Assembly (NCBI RefSeq): GCF_003003885.1
Contig: NZ_PVWN01000042.1
Coordinates: 1-40,256, forward strand
From: Chlorogloea sp. CCALA 695
GTDB lineage: Bacteria > Cyanobacteriota > Cyanobacteriia > Cyanobacteriales > Chroococcidiopsidaceae
Reading direction: 5' to 3'
DNA length: 40,256 nucleotides
Program-made: the position numbers and the translations under genes
The notes under the pieces: generated by a model
The model's database searches: none
The model's input: only the letters and a program-made list of their open reading frames with translations
Told to the model about the DNA's origin: nothing
In this document: one piece after another, positions 8,363 to 16,926 of the stretch
Numbering within the stretch: the first letter of the stretch is position 1
Layout: each line of letters begins with the position of its first letter

Positions 8363-9172
8363 TTATAGTAAAGAATCCATCAGACTCATGATCTCGATAG
8401 CAGACTCAGATAAATTGGCTTCTGAGGCAAGATGTGCCAATAATCCTTTAAGAGCAATGAGCTTAAAACTGCTTTCAACAGCACATTTTGCGATCGCCTC
8501 GGCGGCGGGTAAATAACCAATTGCGCCCAAATCTGTCAAAGCTACCCGACGTAACTTGACATCGTTGCCATTAAGTGCATTAACTAAACGCTGCCCATAG
8601 GCATCATTTTGAGTCAATTGGTACAAAGCACGTAAGGCGGCGTACTGTACTTTTACGATAGGCTGATTTAGGAATGGTTCAATTAGTGGCACAGTTTCCG
8701 TTGCGCCCAAACTTCCCAACGCTTCAATTACAGCTTCGCAAGGCTCAACAGCATGAGGTCTGCCCGTAACTTGCTTTGTTGCTTCTACTCCATCCTTAAG
8801 TAGCAACTTTAAAGCGGGGATAGCAGCAGTAGTGCCGAGCATTTCCAACGATTGAGCGGCAGCTTCGCGCACGTAAAAGTCTGAACATTCCAACGATTGA
8901 ATCAAACTAGGAATGGCGCTTCTATCTCCCAACTTTCCCAACGCTCTAGCAGCATTGCGGCGCAAAGGGTAATCGCCAAGCTCAGTACGGTGATCTTCGT
9001 CAGCCAAAGCAACAATCAAAGCGTTTACGGCTGCCTTTGTGCGGATACGGAATTTTCCTAACCACCAAGCGGCATAGTAGCGCAGACTTAAATCTTCTTG
9101 CTGCAAAGATGCGATCGCACTTTCTTCAGTTAACGGCGTTACAGCTTCAGGACTAGAATCAACCATCAGCAT
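8363..9172 (-). CDS. cpcE: Phycocyanobilin lyase subunit CpcE
   Basis: The larger subunit of the CpcE/CpcF chromophore lyase. The 269 residues are made of HEAT-like PBS-lyase repeats; the N-terminal block LSLRYYAAWWLGKFRI, the RRNAARALGKLGDR repeat and the LGTTAAIPALK repeat are characteristic. Length matches the family (~270). Its ATG begins one nucleotide after the TAA of the preceding cpcD, so translation is probably coupled. Two near-adjacent Met codons (MLM) make the exact start uncertain by two residues. Confidence 0.93.
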   Translation of the reverse strand: MLMVDSSPEAVTPLTEESAIASLQQEDLSLRYYAAWWLGKFRIRTKAAVNALIVALADEDHRTELGDYPLRRNAARALGKLGDRSAIPSLIQSLECSDFYVREAAAQSLEMLGTTAAIPALKLLLKDGVEATKQVTGRPHAVEPCEAVIEALGSLGATETVPLIEPFLNQPIVKVQYAALRALYQLTQNDAYGQRLVNALNGNDVKLRRVALTDLGAIGYLPAAEAIAKCAVESSFKLIALKGLLAHLASEANLSESAIEIMSLMDSLL

Positions 9173-9173
9173 T

Positions 9174-9410
9174 TTAGCTTTTAGTTAAAGATTCTATATT
9201 CACAATTTTGCCGCCTAAACGAGTAATGCGTTGCATTTCCTCATTCATGCGGCTGTATGGCACAGTAACAAATACGCTACCACTACGGCGAATGCCATGA
9301 TTATTCTTGTCAGTTTCTTCGTTTTGCTTTAAGCCAGTAACTTCATAACGAAATACCCGACTAGCTGAGGAAGAAATTCCGCCAGTTTCGACGATTGTTT
9401 GACCGAACAT
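9174..9410 (-). CDS. cpcD: Phycobilisome rod-capping linker CpcD (second copy, standard size)
   Basis: A 78-residue rod-cap linker (CpcD domain) that ends the growing phycocyanin rod. It opens MFGQT and carries the core signatures SRVFRYEVTGL, a serine-rich turn RRSGSVFVTVPYSRMNEEMQRI and the closing GGKIVNIESL. This is the canonical ~8-9 kDa size. It is the second of two adjacent paralogues, 19 bp after the longer one, and is tightly coupled to cpcE. Confidence 0.94.
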   Translation of the reverse strand: MFGQTIVETGGISSSASRVFRYEVTGLKQNEETDKNNHGIRRSGSVFVTVPYSRMNEEMQRITRLGGKIVNIESLTKS

Positions 9411-9429
9411 TATTTAAGGCTCCTTATAG

Positions 9430-9765
9430 TTATTTTGCTTTTTCTTGAGCGCCTGTAGCTTTACCCTTACCTTCAGCTTCTAGATTTTGGTTAGCTGTAG
9501 CAGCTTCAATTTTTGCTTGACTGTTACTATGTTCTAGTTTCAATGGTTCAATGCTGACAATTTTGCCACCCATACGGTTGATGCGGTGCATTTCTTCATT
9601 CATGCGATTGTATGGCACTGTAATATAAAAGCTGCCACTCTCGCGGATCGGATAGCTGAGTTGGTCTGTTTCGTAAGTCTGTCGCATCCCTTCAACTTCG
9701 TAGCGAAACATCCGATTTTCGGCTCCACTAAGCCGACTACTACCAAGTGCAGTTTGACCAAACAT
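9430..9765 (-). CDS. cpcD: Phycobilisome rod-capping linker CpcD (first copy, with charged tail)
   Basis: A second CpcD-type capping linker. Residues 1-78 align well with the adjacent copy (MFGQTALG, NRMFRYEVEGM, ESGSFYITVPYNRMNEEM, GGKIVSIEPL). It then continues for ~33 residues in a low-complexity, Ala/Glu/Lys/Gln-rich tail ending GKATGAQEKAK. That tail is outside the usual CpcD domain and is probably disordered. The start has GGGAG ~9 nt upstream. The two copies likely arose by tandem duplication; they could cap alternative rod types or lengths. Confidence 0.92.
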   Translation of the reverse strand: MFGQTALGSSRLSGAENRMFRYEVEGMRQTYETDQLSYPIRESGSFYITVPYNRMNEEMHRINRMGGKIVSIEPLKLEHSNSQAKIEAATANQNLEAEGKGKATGAQEKAK

Positions 9766-9861
9766 CTATTATTGCTCCCGTAAATTAATAAATAGCTGCT
9801 AGCCCTTAGTTCGATCAAATTTTCTCAAAAAAGTTGAATCTAATTGCTAACAGCCACTAGC

Positions 9862-10743
9862 TTAAGCTGGTGTAACGCTGACGATTCTGCCGCCTTTTCG
9901 GACGATTTCTTGGTACTTTTGCGATAGCCGCTCGTAGGGAACCATAATCGCTGTAGCACTGCGACGTACGTAAGGATAACCTGGTTGCAGAATTCCTGTG
10001 ACTTCAATTTTGAACATCCGTCCGCTTTCTTGAGGAGTCCCGCCTAAAGCTTTAGCCGAAGCGGAGTCTTGAGGAATAGCACTGCCATGTCTCCAACTTG
10101 AGCCGCCACCAGAGGGCTTAACGATTGTTCCAGCTTTGTTTTGACCAAGTTCGCGGGTAAGCCGGGGAGATTTGCCGCCTACTGAACCGCGATCACTACT
10201 AGCATAACCTCGATACAATCGAAACATCCGAGTAAAGCCTACGGTTCTAACTCCCGCATCTACCATGAACCCGGTATAGTAAGGAACAACGCTATTGCCA
10301 AACTTCTGCTCGTATTCAATGCTATCAATGTAAGAATCAATGTCTACATCGTAGCCTTGCTCCTCGCACTGTCCGGTATGAATTGCCCATTCGGCTTCAT
10401 CGTAGGGAGCGCGACCTAATAGGTGCTTAAAGTTGAGTTCAACAAAACGTTGATTTGAATTTGGGTAGAAAAATTTATTTTTGTATAATTCAGATTTAGC
10501 CACCGCGCGGACAAATTCGCGTACTGTGATGCTGCCTTGTCTTAGTAACGATTCTGCCGAGATCAGGCGCTCGGATTTCATAATATAGTCGTTACCCAAC
10601 ACCTGACGATAGACGGATCTAATTACCGTTTGCAAATCGCTCTCTGTCCAATCTGGACGCAGTTCAATTCGTGAGGAAGCATCAAACGCAGAAAGCCCAA
10701 GCGATCCGGCATTTGCTAAATTGTTCACCATTAAAGCGCTCAT
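9862..10743 (-). CDS. cpcC: Phycobilisome rod linker CpcC (phycocyanin-associated, ~32 kDa)
   Basis: Linker that joins phycocyanin hexamers within the rods. It has two domains: a PBS-linker domain at ~res. 30-160 ([41 protein letters not shown]) and a C-terminal CpcD domain at ~235-293 ([36 protein letters not shown]). The 293-residue length is normal. It follows cpcA after a 138 bp spacer with a long-range hairpin, which may explain why linker mRNA is normally scarcer than cpcBA mRNA. Confidence 0.95.
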   Translation of the reverse strand: MSALMVNNLANAGSLGLSAFDASSRIELRPDWTESDLQTVIRSVYRQVLGNDYIMKSERLISAESLLRQGSITVREFVRAVAKSELYKNKFFYPNSNQRFVELNFKHLLGRAPYDEAEWAIHTGQCEEQGYDVDIDSYIDSIEYEQKFGNSVVPYYTGFMVDAGVRTVGFTRMFRLYRGYASSDRGSVGGKSPRLTRELGQNKAGTIVKPSGGGSSWRHGSAIPQDSASAKALGGTPQESGRMFKIEVTGILQPGYPYVRRSATAIMVPYERLSQKYQEIVRKGGRIVSVTPA

Positions 10744-10797
10744 ACACCGTCCCTATGCAACTATTCAGATTTTTATAATGAGGCTCTTGAAAAACAA

Positions 10798-10868
10798 TGC
10801 CCGGAAAAATTAGTAACTGTTAGCAACAATTTATTTGTCGCGCCAACACTCACTGATTCTTCCGGGCA
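10798..10868 (-). terminator. cpcA-cpcC intercistronic hairpin (partial terminator or mRNA stabiliser)
   Basis: A perfect 9 bp GC-rich inverted repeat, TGCCCGGAA at 10798-10806 and TTCCGGGCA at 10860-10868, encloses a ~53 nt loop. Read on the minus strand, the second arm is followed after four bases by TTTTT. It lies between the pigment genes and the linker gene, where other cyanobacteria have an attenuating or processing element. The function is inferred from place and shape. Confidence 0.6.
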
Positions 10869-10881
10869 AACTACTTTAAAA

Positions 10882-11370
10882 CTAGCTTAGGGCGCTAATT
10901 GCGTAGTCGATGTATGTGTTGGTTTGGTTGGCTTCTTGTCCGCTCATACCATGATTTGCTTTGACGTGGTTCAAAGCTTCAATGTACCAGCTAGGAGATA
11001 GCTCAAAAGAACGGTTGATTTCATCTAATCCAGCGATTAAATACTCATCCATTGGGCCAGTACCACCAGCAATTAGGCAGTAAGTAACCATGCGGAGGTA
11101 GTGACCAATATCACGAGCGCACTTAGCTTTACCGCGTGAATCTGCGGCGTACTGAGGCCCTTGCATTTGGGTGGTGTAGGGGAATTTTTGGTAAACTGCA
11201 TTAGCAGCACCGTCAATTAGCTTCTGTGAGCTTTGTGTTAAGCCACGAGCAGCATTTAAGCCAGCGTTAGCTTGAGCAAATCTACCATTGGCTGCTTGTA
11301 ATTCGGTATTACCCAAAAAACGGCCTTGAGTATCAGCAGATGCGATCGCTTCAGTAATTGGTGTTTTCAT
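10882..11370 (-). CDS. cpcA: C-phycocyanin alpha subunit
   Basis: Light-harvesting biliprotein alpha chain, 162 residues as expected. The chromophore-binding cysteine is C84 in [17 protein letters not shown]. The N-terminal [13 protein letters not shown] helix pair and the C-terminal [13 protein letters not shown] are typical. It forms an alpha-beta monomer with CpcB and is loaded by CpcE/CpcF encoded downstream. A GGAG ribosome site is present. It is cotranscribed with cpcB, 68 bp away. Confidence 0.97.
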   Translation of the reverse strand: MKTPITEAIASADTQGRFLGNTELQAANGRFAQANAGLNAARGLTQSSQKLIDGAANAVYQKFPYTTQMQGPQYAADSRGKAKCARDIGHYLRMVTYCLIAGGTGPMDEYLIAGLDEINRSFELSPSWYIEALNHVKANHGMSGQEANQTNTYIDYAISALS

Positions 11371-11438
11371 TTTTTAGATTTCTCCTTTAAACTTGTTTTG
11401 CAATTGTTTTTCAAGTATTTGACTTAACTAATTGTTAG

Positions 11439-11963
11439 TTAAGCAACAGAAGAGGCAGCGCGGTCGAAATAGCTCGCTAGTTCAGACATGATTGCACTGC
11501 AATCGCCTTGAACAATACCGGAAGCTTTAGCATCGTTAGCAATGTTGATAGCGATGTCTTTCATTTTTTGTACGCCGGAAGCTGTAGAACCACCGGGTAC
11601 GCCTAGGGCTTGGTAAGTTTCACGCAAGCCATTTAAGCAGCGATCATCTAATACACTAGCGTCGCCTGCCATTAAGGCATAGGTAACGTAACGTAAGATA
11701 ATTTCCATGTCGCGCAGACAAGCTGCCATGCGACGGTTGGTGTAAGCGTTTCCGCCTGGTTGGATTAGTTGGGGCTGATCTTCAAACAAAGCGCGTGCAG
11801 CGTCAGAAACGATGCTAGAAGCATTGGTACTGATTCGGTTTACTGCGTCAATACGCTTGTTGCCTTCTTTAACCATGCTTGACAGTGCATCAAACTGATT
11901 GCTGCTCAAAAATTCACCTTTTGAATCAGCCTGAGAAACTACCTTAGCGAATGCGTCTAACAT
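11439..11963 (-). CDS. cpcB: C-phycocyanin beta subunit
   Basis: Beta chain of C-phycocyanin. Both bilin-binding cysteines are visible: C82 in [12 protein letters not shown] and C155 in VQGDCSAIM, the equivalent of C153 in shorter homologues. Asn72, the usual gamma-N-methylation site, is in PGGNAY. At 174 residues it is about two longer than the commonest form; the extra residues fall in the loop before the second cysteine. It is the first gene of the operon, has a TAGGAG ribosome site, and a leader of up to 517 bp lies upstream. Confidence 0.97.
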   Translation of the reverse strand: MLDAFAKVVSQADSKGEFLSSNQFDALSSMVKEGNKRIDAVNRISTNASSIVSDAARALFEDQPQLIQPGGNAYTNRRMAACLRDMEIILRYVTYALMAGDASVLDDRCLNGLRETYQALGVPGGSTASGVQKMKDIAINIANDAKASGIVQGDCSAIMSELASYFDRAASSVA

Positions 11964-12480
11964 GAACTCAATTCTCCTAATTGCTTAACTTTTGAGTGCA
12001 GTTTTGCTAAAAAGCGAAAATGTTGGATAGATAAAACAGACACAAAAACATTCTACTCAAGCCGCCGATCGTTTTTTTCTCTTAGTCCCTCTTAAGGTTT
12101 TGAACCTTGAGAGCGAGAAATCTGAGAAATTTCTTTTTTATATGAGAAATGAGCGAACTTGACTAAATCATGGCTTTGGCTGTTGTTTATCCTCTCTAGG
12201 TTATGTTTATACAATGCTGTTGCGACCATGTTTATTACAAATTATGAATGCTAGCTTTTAAGCTTTTTTATAAGTCAGGCTGATTGAATGGCAACAATTA
12301 CAGGCTTTTATTCACCTAATTCTTCGTTACAAAACTTAATAGTATTTCTACCTACAACAAATTTAATTAGCAGTTTAATATTATCTTTATATTTCTCTAA
12401 AGGTAGCAAGAGCAACAAACCTAGACAAAATACAAAAGCAAAAATAAATATTTGAGTAAACTTATATAACAAAATTATTT
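11964..12480 (-). promoter_or_regulatory. cpc operon upstream/leader region
   Basis: This 517 bp AT-rich stretch without a gene separates rluA from cpcB on the same strand and must contain the cpc promoter(s) and 5' leader. Visible elements are the cpcB ribosome site near 11973, an A/T-homopolymer stretch at 12071-12078, and a strong hairpin at 12089-12113. I cannot assign a -10/-35 pair with confidence. Confidence 0.6.
12089..12113 (-). promoter_or_regulatory. Stem-loop in the cpcB leader
   Basis: An 11 bp inverted repeat with one G-T wobble (CTCTTAAGGTT, 3-nt loop, AACCTTGAGAG) lies ~126 bp upstream of the cpcB start. On the minus strand it is followed by GGACTAAGAG and a run of A rather than T, so it is not an intrinsic terminator. 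It may be a leader RNA stability element or a regulator site. Confidence 0.5.
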
Positions 12481-13425
12481 CTAAATATTGCTAATAATTG
12501 CGGAAGTTCTGCGCCGTAAAACCTCCAAAAGAGTCAAAAATGCTGTTGGTAGGGGTGCAGTAACTGAAATAAGTTGACAAGTTACAGGATGAAGCAGTTG
12601 GAGTTTCCAAGCATGGAGAACTTGACCGGGGAGATTTACGCCGATATCTTTACCGGAACTATAAAGAGGATCGTTGACAATCGGATGACCAATATAAGCG
12701 CTATGGACGCGAATTTGATGGGTGCGCCCGGTTTCTAGCTGAAAGTGCATCAGGGTGTAGTTGTCTAGCCTTTCGGTAATTTCCCAGTGGGTAACAGCAT
12801 TGCGCCCACCTTTTTCAATCAGGACAACAGCCATTTTTTTGCGGTCTACCGGGTGGCGACCGACCGGAAGGTCAATTGTGCCTTTTAAGGTAGCTGGAAC
12901 GCCGTAGACAACGCCTAAATAGTCTCTCCGGGCTGTTTTAGCTTTTAGCTGGGCTTGCAAGTGTTGTTGAGCAAAATCTGTTTTGGCGATCGCAATTGCC
13001 CCTGTTGTATCTTTATCTAAACGATGAACAATTCCCGGACGCTGTACGCCGCCGATTCCTGGTAAATTGGGACAGTGAGCAAGTAAGGCGTTAACTAGAG
13101 TTCCGTCGGGATGACCGGGCGCAGGATGAACAACTAAACCCGCAGGCTTGTTGACAATTAGCAAGGAATCATCTTCGTAGAGAATATCGAGAGGTATGTT
13201 TTCAGCTTTGAGGTCTAGAGGTTGGACATCAGGGATTTGAATGTAAATGCGATCGCCTTTTTGAACGGTAGCTTTTTTAGTTAGGCAGATTTTACCATTA
13301 ACTTGAACGTTTCCTTGGGCGATTAATTGTTGGAGACGAGAACGAGATAAATCGCTGAGATTTTGGGCAAGATAGACATCTAATCTTTCGCCTTGTTCTT
13401 CAATTTGTAAACTAATTTCTATCAC
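12481..13425 (-). CDS. RluA-family ribosomal large subunit pseudouridine synthase
   Basis: RNA-modifying enzyme converting uridine to pseudouridine, probably in 23S rRNA. It has an N-terminal S4 RNA-binding domain (res. ~1-65, ERLDVYLAQ and SRSRLQQLIAQG) and the RluA catalytic domain with the HRLDKDTTG motif holding the nucleophilic Asp, plus ETGRTHQIRVH near the C-terminus. Length (314) is close to RluD. The start is a GTG whose bases overlap the TGA of the upstream Uma2 gene (GTGA), suggesting coupling. Target position(s) cannot be read from sequence. Confidence 0.92.
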   Translation of the reverse strand: MIEISLQIEEQGERLDVYLAQNLSDLSRSRLQQLIAQGNVQVNGKICLTKKATVQKGDRIYIQIPDVQPLDLKAENIPLDILYEDDSLLIVNKPAGLVVHPAPGHPDGTLVNALLAHCPNLPGIGGVQRPGIVHRLDKDTTGAIAIAKTDFAQQHLQAQLKAKTARRDYLGVVYGVPATLKGTIDLPVGRHPVDRKKMAVVLIEKGGRNAVTHWEITERLDNYTLMHFQLETGRTHQIRVHSAYIGHPIVNDPLYSSGKDIGVNLPGQVLHAWKLQLLHPVTCQLISVTAPLPTAFLTLLEVLRRRTSAIISNI

Positions 13426-14132
13426 AGGTTTTCTGGGTCAATTCCTCGTTCTTGAAGCAAAGCGCGGAGAGCTTGCAATTGAGATTCAGCTTGTTCGGCT
13501 CGTTCTTCGGCTTGTGTGATTCGTTTTTGGGCTTGTTCGGCTCGTTCCTCGGCTTGTTGCCTTTGCTGTTCTACCTCTAAATAACTAAGAAATAATTGAC
13601 CGTCAGGGCGATAAATTTTTAGTTCATCTTCAGGCAATTCAAATCTTATGCCTAAACGCGGACTCATCCACCCAGCCACTTGTTCGATAGCTTCTAGTTC
13701 GTCTCCAGAGCGCAGCCAAACTAACAATTTATTACTATCTGGGTCATAAAGATAATATTCTTCTACGCCGTAGCTTTGATAAAATCTGTATTTGTTAGTC
13801 ATCTCCTTAGTGGTATTTCCAGGGGAGAGAATCTCAAAAACTACTTGGGGAGCAATATTGTCTTCTTTCCATTGCTGATAAGATCCGCGATCTCCTTTTG
13901 GTCTGCCAAAAGCTACCATAACATCGGGAGCAACTCTAAGCTTGTTGTTACCTTCAGTGGGATACCAAAGTAAGTCGCCAGCAACAAACACATTTGCATC
14001 ATTTGCAAACAATAAATCCAAGTTTTTTTTAATCAGTACAATCAATTCAAACTGCTTGGTATTGTCTGCCATCGGTTGCCCGTCACTGTCGGGGTAGATG
14101 ATATCTTTTTGAGTGACATCGGAGGCTACCAT
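13422..14132 (-). CDS. Uma2 family (DUF820) putative endonuclease with C-terminal coiled coil
   Basis: A member of the Uma2/DUF820 PD-(D/E)xK-like family that is greatly expanded in cyanobacteria and whose role is unknown. The nuclease-like core at res. ~30-165 includes the RVAPDVMVAFGRP strand, PQVVFEILSPGNTT and YRFYQSYGVEEYYLYDP. Residues ~185-230 form a coiled coil of repeating AEERAEQAQ heptads, a frequent extension in this family. It overlaps the pseudouridine synthase gene by four bases. Confidence 0.88.
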   Translation of the reverse strand: MVASDVTQKDIIYPDSDGQPMADNTKQFELIVLIKKNLDLLFANDANVFVAGDLLWYPTEGNNKLRVAPDVMVAFGRPKGDRGSYQQWKEDNIAPQVVFEILSPGNTTKEMTNKYRFYQSYGVEEYYLYDPDSNKLLVWLRSGDELEAIEQVAGWMSPRLGIRFELPEDELKIYRPDGQLFLSYLEVEQQRQQAEERAEQAQKRITQAEERAEQAESQLQALRALLQERGIDPENL

Positions 14133-14200
14133 TGCTGTTCTCTCAATCGTTGGATGTTAATTTATTTATTTTAACTAATTGCTTGGTCGATACAATAAAA

Positions 14201-14977
14201 CTAGCTAATTGGGCGATAGCTAGGCAAAATATGATGTAAGTTTACTACTTCCCCAATAACTGCGATCGCCGGAGCGCTAAATTGAGATTCTTCCACCTGC
14301 TTGACAATTGTTGCTAACGTTCCAACTAATTCTTCTTGCTCGATTCTTGTCCCCCAACGTACTAAAGCAATGGGAGTATCTACACTTAATCCGGCTAATT
14401 GCAACTGCTCAATAATGTAGGGTAAATTGTGAATTCCCATGTAAACTACAATCGTTTCTGAGCCATGAGCGATCGCACTCCATTTGACGATTGGGCGGTA
14501 CTTTCCTGCGCCTTCATGCCCGGTGACAAAGGTAACTGAGGAGCTATAGTCTCGATGAGTTAATGGGATGCCTGCATAGGCTGGGGCAGCGATTCCTGAA
14601 GTTACGCCGGGGACAACTTCTACTGCTATTCCAGCTTTTATTAAGTCTGCCATTTCTTCGCCACCGCGACCAAATACAAACGGATCGCCACCTTTTAAAC
14701 GTACTACTACAGCGTTATTTTGAGCTTTATTCATTAATAATTGAGTAATTTCTGCTTGACTTAAAGAATGACGACCTCGACGTTTTCCGGCATCCAATTT
14801 TTCAGCTTGAGGATTAATCATTTGCAAAATTGCCGCGCTAACTAAAGCGTCATAAACTACGACATTCGCACACTCTAATAGTCCTTTACCTTTAAGCGTA
14901 AATAGTCCCGGATCTCCTGGCCCTGCACCTACTAAGTAAACCTTTCCCAAACACTTTTTCTCTGTGTTATCGTTCAT
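14201..14977 (-). CDS. cobA: Uroporphyrinogen-III C-methyltransferase (SUMT)
   Basis: SAM-dependent enzyme that makes precorrin-2 from uroporphyrinogen III, the first step toward siroheme and cobalamin. Recognised by VYLVGAGPGDPGLFTLKG near the N-terminus and the RLKGGDPFVFGRGGEE signature at ~95-110, with VVPGVTSGIAAPAYAGIPLTHR after it. At 258 residues it is the stand-alone form, without the CysG dehydrogenase/chelatase domain. Its ATG overlaps the stop codon of the upstream chelatase gene by one base, so the pair is coupled and most likely serves siroheme synthesis. Confidence 0.94.
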   Translation of the reverse strand: MNDNTEKKCLGKVYLVGAGPGDPGLFTLKGKGLLECANVVVYDALVSAAILQMINPQAEKLDAGKRRGRHSLSQAEITQLLMNKAQNNAVVVRLKGGDPFVFGRGGEEMADLIKAGIAVEVVPGVTSGIAAPAYAGIPLTHRDYSSSVTFVTGHEGAGKYRPIVKWSAIAHGSETIVVYMGIHNLPYIIEQLQLAGLSVDTPIALVRWGTRIEQEELVGTLATIVKQVEESQFSAPAIAVIGEVVNLHHILPSYRPIS

Positions 14978-15744
14978 TAATCAATTAAATTAATAATTAA
15001 ATTTGTAAGTTCTGTACTAGCGCCTAATGGTTCAACTAATTGGAAATTAATCGCAGGAAATTGTATTTTTAGCTCGTCTACCTTAGCAGTAATTGCATCA
15101 GTTATCCCACCCGCAAATAAGAAGTATGGCACAATGCCAATTTTTTTATAGCCAATATTAGCTAACTTTTCTACCTGTGTCTCTAATTTTGGTTGTATAG
15201 CCCAGTAAGCCGAAAATACGCCTAATTTCCTGGCAATTTCTTCTACAGGCGCTAAAGCGCCAGGGCGGCGGCTACCATGAGCGATTAGTATCCATGCTTC
15301 GACGGTAGTATTTGCCATCTGCTGGGTTAATAACTCAATTAAGCCCGTCCCCGTACCTAAATGAGCTTGCAAGTCTATAGTTATTTTCGGGCTGCTGATT
15401 TGCCTTGCTTTTTCTACTTCTTCAGGTATGTCTTCCATGACATGAACTCCAGGAAGCAGAAATAAAGGCAAAATTTTCAATCGGTCGCATCCGTGAGCTA
15501 ATGCGCGATCGCACTTTTGTTTAATCTGTTCATGTAAAGGGAGCGGATCTAACTCTAAGTAAGCTATATCTACTAAGGGTTCTATAACTGTCAGTAAATT
15601 GTCAGCACTTTTACGGGAGTTATTTTTGCTGGTACTAACATCTAATAACTTGTGTTGATAAATTATTTTAGCTAGTTGCTCCATAGCAATTTGAGGACGC
15701 GGATCTCGGCTTCCATGAGCTACTAACAAATAGGCTGAAGGCAT
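14977..15744 (-). CDS. Sirohydrochlorin chelatase (CbiX/SirB family, two-domain)
   Basis: Class II chelatase that inserts Fe2+ (siroheme) or Co2+ (cobalamin) into sirohydrochlorin. The two tandem CbiX halves each have the AHGSR metal-site signature (LLVAHGSRDPRP near the N-terminus and LIAHGSRRPGAL at ~160). I place the start at the ATG at 15744 (MPSAYLLVAHGSR, 255 residues); a TTG at 15765 would add seven residues and has no better ribosome site. Coupling to SUMT favours siroheme ferrochelatase. The oxidase/dehydrogenase step between them is not encoded nearby. Confidence 0.88.
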   Translation of the reverse strand: MPSAYLLVAHGSRDPRPQIAMEQLAKIIYQHKLLDVSTSKNNSRKSADNLLTVIEPLVDIAYLELDPLPLHEQIKQKCDRALAHGCDRLKILPLFLLPGVHVMEDIPEEVEKARQISSPKITIDLQAHLGTGTGLIELLTQQMANTTVEAWILIAHGSRRPGALAPVEEIARKLGVFSAYWAIQPKLETQVEKLANIGYKKIGIVPYFLFAGGITDAITAKVDELKIQFPAINFQLVEPLGASTELTNLIINLID

Positions 15745-15895
15745 TAGGTAAGTATTTAGTTGCAACTTGTACTTATTTTATTAATATAGGCGCTCGCATC
15801 CTACTTAGTCTGTATAGTTTGCTGCGTTATGGGTTGGCAATTAAACATCCAATTTTAAAATTTTTATATTCAAACGTAGTATTTTTAACATAAAA

Positions 15896-15933
15896 AGTAG
15901 AAGTCAGCAGTATATTTACTGCTGACTTCTATT
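15896..15933 (-). terminator. Strong intrinsic terminator of the manganese catalase gene
   Basis: A perfect 17 bp inverted repeat (core TAGAAGTCAGCAGTA with TACTGCTGACTTCTA) around a TATT loop, followed on the minus strand by CTTTTT. It sits ~25 bp past the catalase stop codon. The minus-strand U-run assigns it to that gene. Confidence 0.9.
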
Positions 15934-15958
15934 AGTTAAATTAGGCTAATCACGTAAA

Positions 15959-16651
15959 TTACTTAGCTTGACTTTCTACGGCTGGGTCGGCAATATACCG
16001 GAAAGTTGGCTCAGAATTCCAAGGACCGCGCTCATCTTTGCCATTAGATGATAAGTTGTAGTAGATATCAACGGTTTCATCGGGTTGAATGCTACCAAAC
16101 ATTGGATCGGTTAATTTACCCATCGCATCCAACGCTTTCATAAACATCTGCGTATGAGAAATCTCTCTAGTCAATAAATGCACAAGAGTCTTTTTTGTAC
16201 CTTCGTCAGTAGCTAACTTAATCAAAGCTTCGTAAGTTTGACGCGCTCCAGCTTCGGCAGCAATATTTGCTCTAAGATCGCGGACTACATCTCCACCTTC
16301 ATTAAGGTAGCTTGCCGTCCAAGTATTGCCTTGACTATCTAGAAAGTGTGGCCCCATACCACGTACCGCGAACAAAGTACTCTTATAAGCTTCGGTTTGA
16401 TCAACGTTTTTTGTATGAGCCTCGATCATTTTTCCTACCATCTCCAAGTGACCAAATTCTTCTATGGCAATATCTTGGAGCATATCTTTGATGCCTGCAT
16501 CTTCAATATGAAAAGATTGTACCCAGTACTGCAAAGCTGCGGATAATTCACCTGTAGCTCCACCGAATTGCTCTAAAAGTAGTTGAGCAAAGCGCGGATC
16601 GGCTTCCTTAATATCTACTGTATGAATAGTCTCTTTCTTGTGAAAAAACAT
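15959..16651 (-). CDS. Manganese catalase
   Basis: Non-haem dimanganese catalase that splits hydrogen peroxide into water and oxygen. The four-helix metal site is intact: E35 (ATGELSAALQYW), E65 and H68 (IAIEEFGHLEM), E133 (NIAAEAGARQTYE) and H166 (REISHTQMF). It is 230 residues, the short form lacking a long C-terminal extension. A GAGAG ribosome site precedes the ATG, and its own terminator follows. It is cytosolic, with no signal peptide. Confidence 0.93.
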   Translation of the reverse strand: MFFHKKETIHTVDIKEADPRFAQLLLEQFGGATGELSAALQYWVQSFHIEDAGIKDMLQDIAIEEFGHLEMVGKMIEAHTKNVDQTEAYKSTLFAVRGMGPHFLDSQGNTWTASYLNEGGDVVRDLRANIAAEAGARQTYEALIKLATDEGTKKTLVHLLTREISHTQMFMKALDAMGKLTDPMFGSIQPDETVDIYYNLSSNGKDERGPWNSEPTFRYIADPAVESQAK

Positions 16652-16926
16652 GAATTTCTCTCTTTTATAAAAATAGATCGGCAGACTAGCAAACTACCTG
16701 ACTTTTGACTCAACCTAAATAATTATTGTTAAATAACTTTAGTCTTGCTTCTTTTTTATGTTAGTAGATGCATTAAACGCTATCATGCACCTTAAGAAAG
16801 ATTTGGTATTTGAACTTACGTGGTAAAAATTAACATTACATGCTTTTACGAATGAATAAAATTATATTCCTACTTGATTAAAAGCTATTTTATACAAATA
16901 TGTATTTGAAATTGTAAATTAATATT
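16652..16926. other. AT-rich intergenic region upstream of manganese catalase
   Basis: This stretch has no gene that I can support. It is AT-rich and should hold the catalase promoter. It contains the short palindrome AATAATTATT near 16720, but no convincing -10/-35 pair or known operator is visible. Confidence 0.4.

Noticed and set aside
7731-9172. Reading the lyase pair as PecE/PecF (phycoviolobilin lyase-isomerase)
   Set aside because: The NHCQGN motif of PecF is missing and the pair sits in a cpc operon with a phycocyanin alpha chain.
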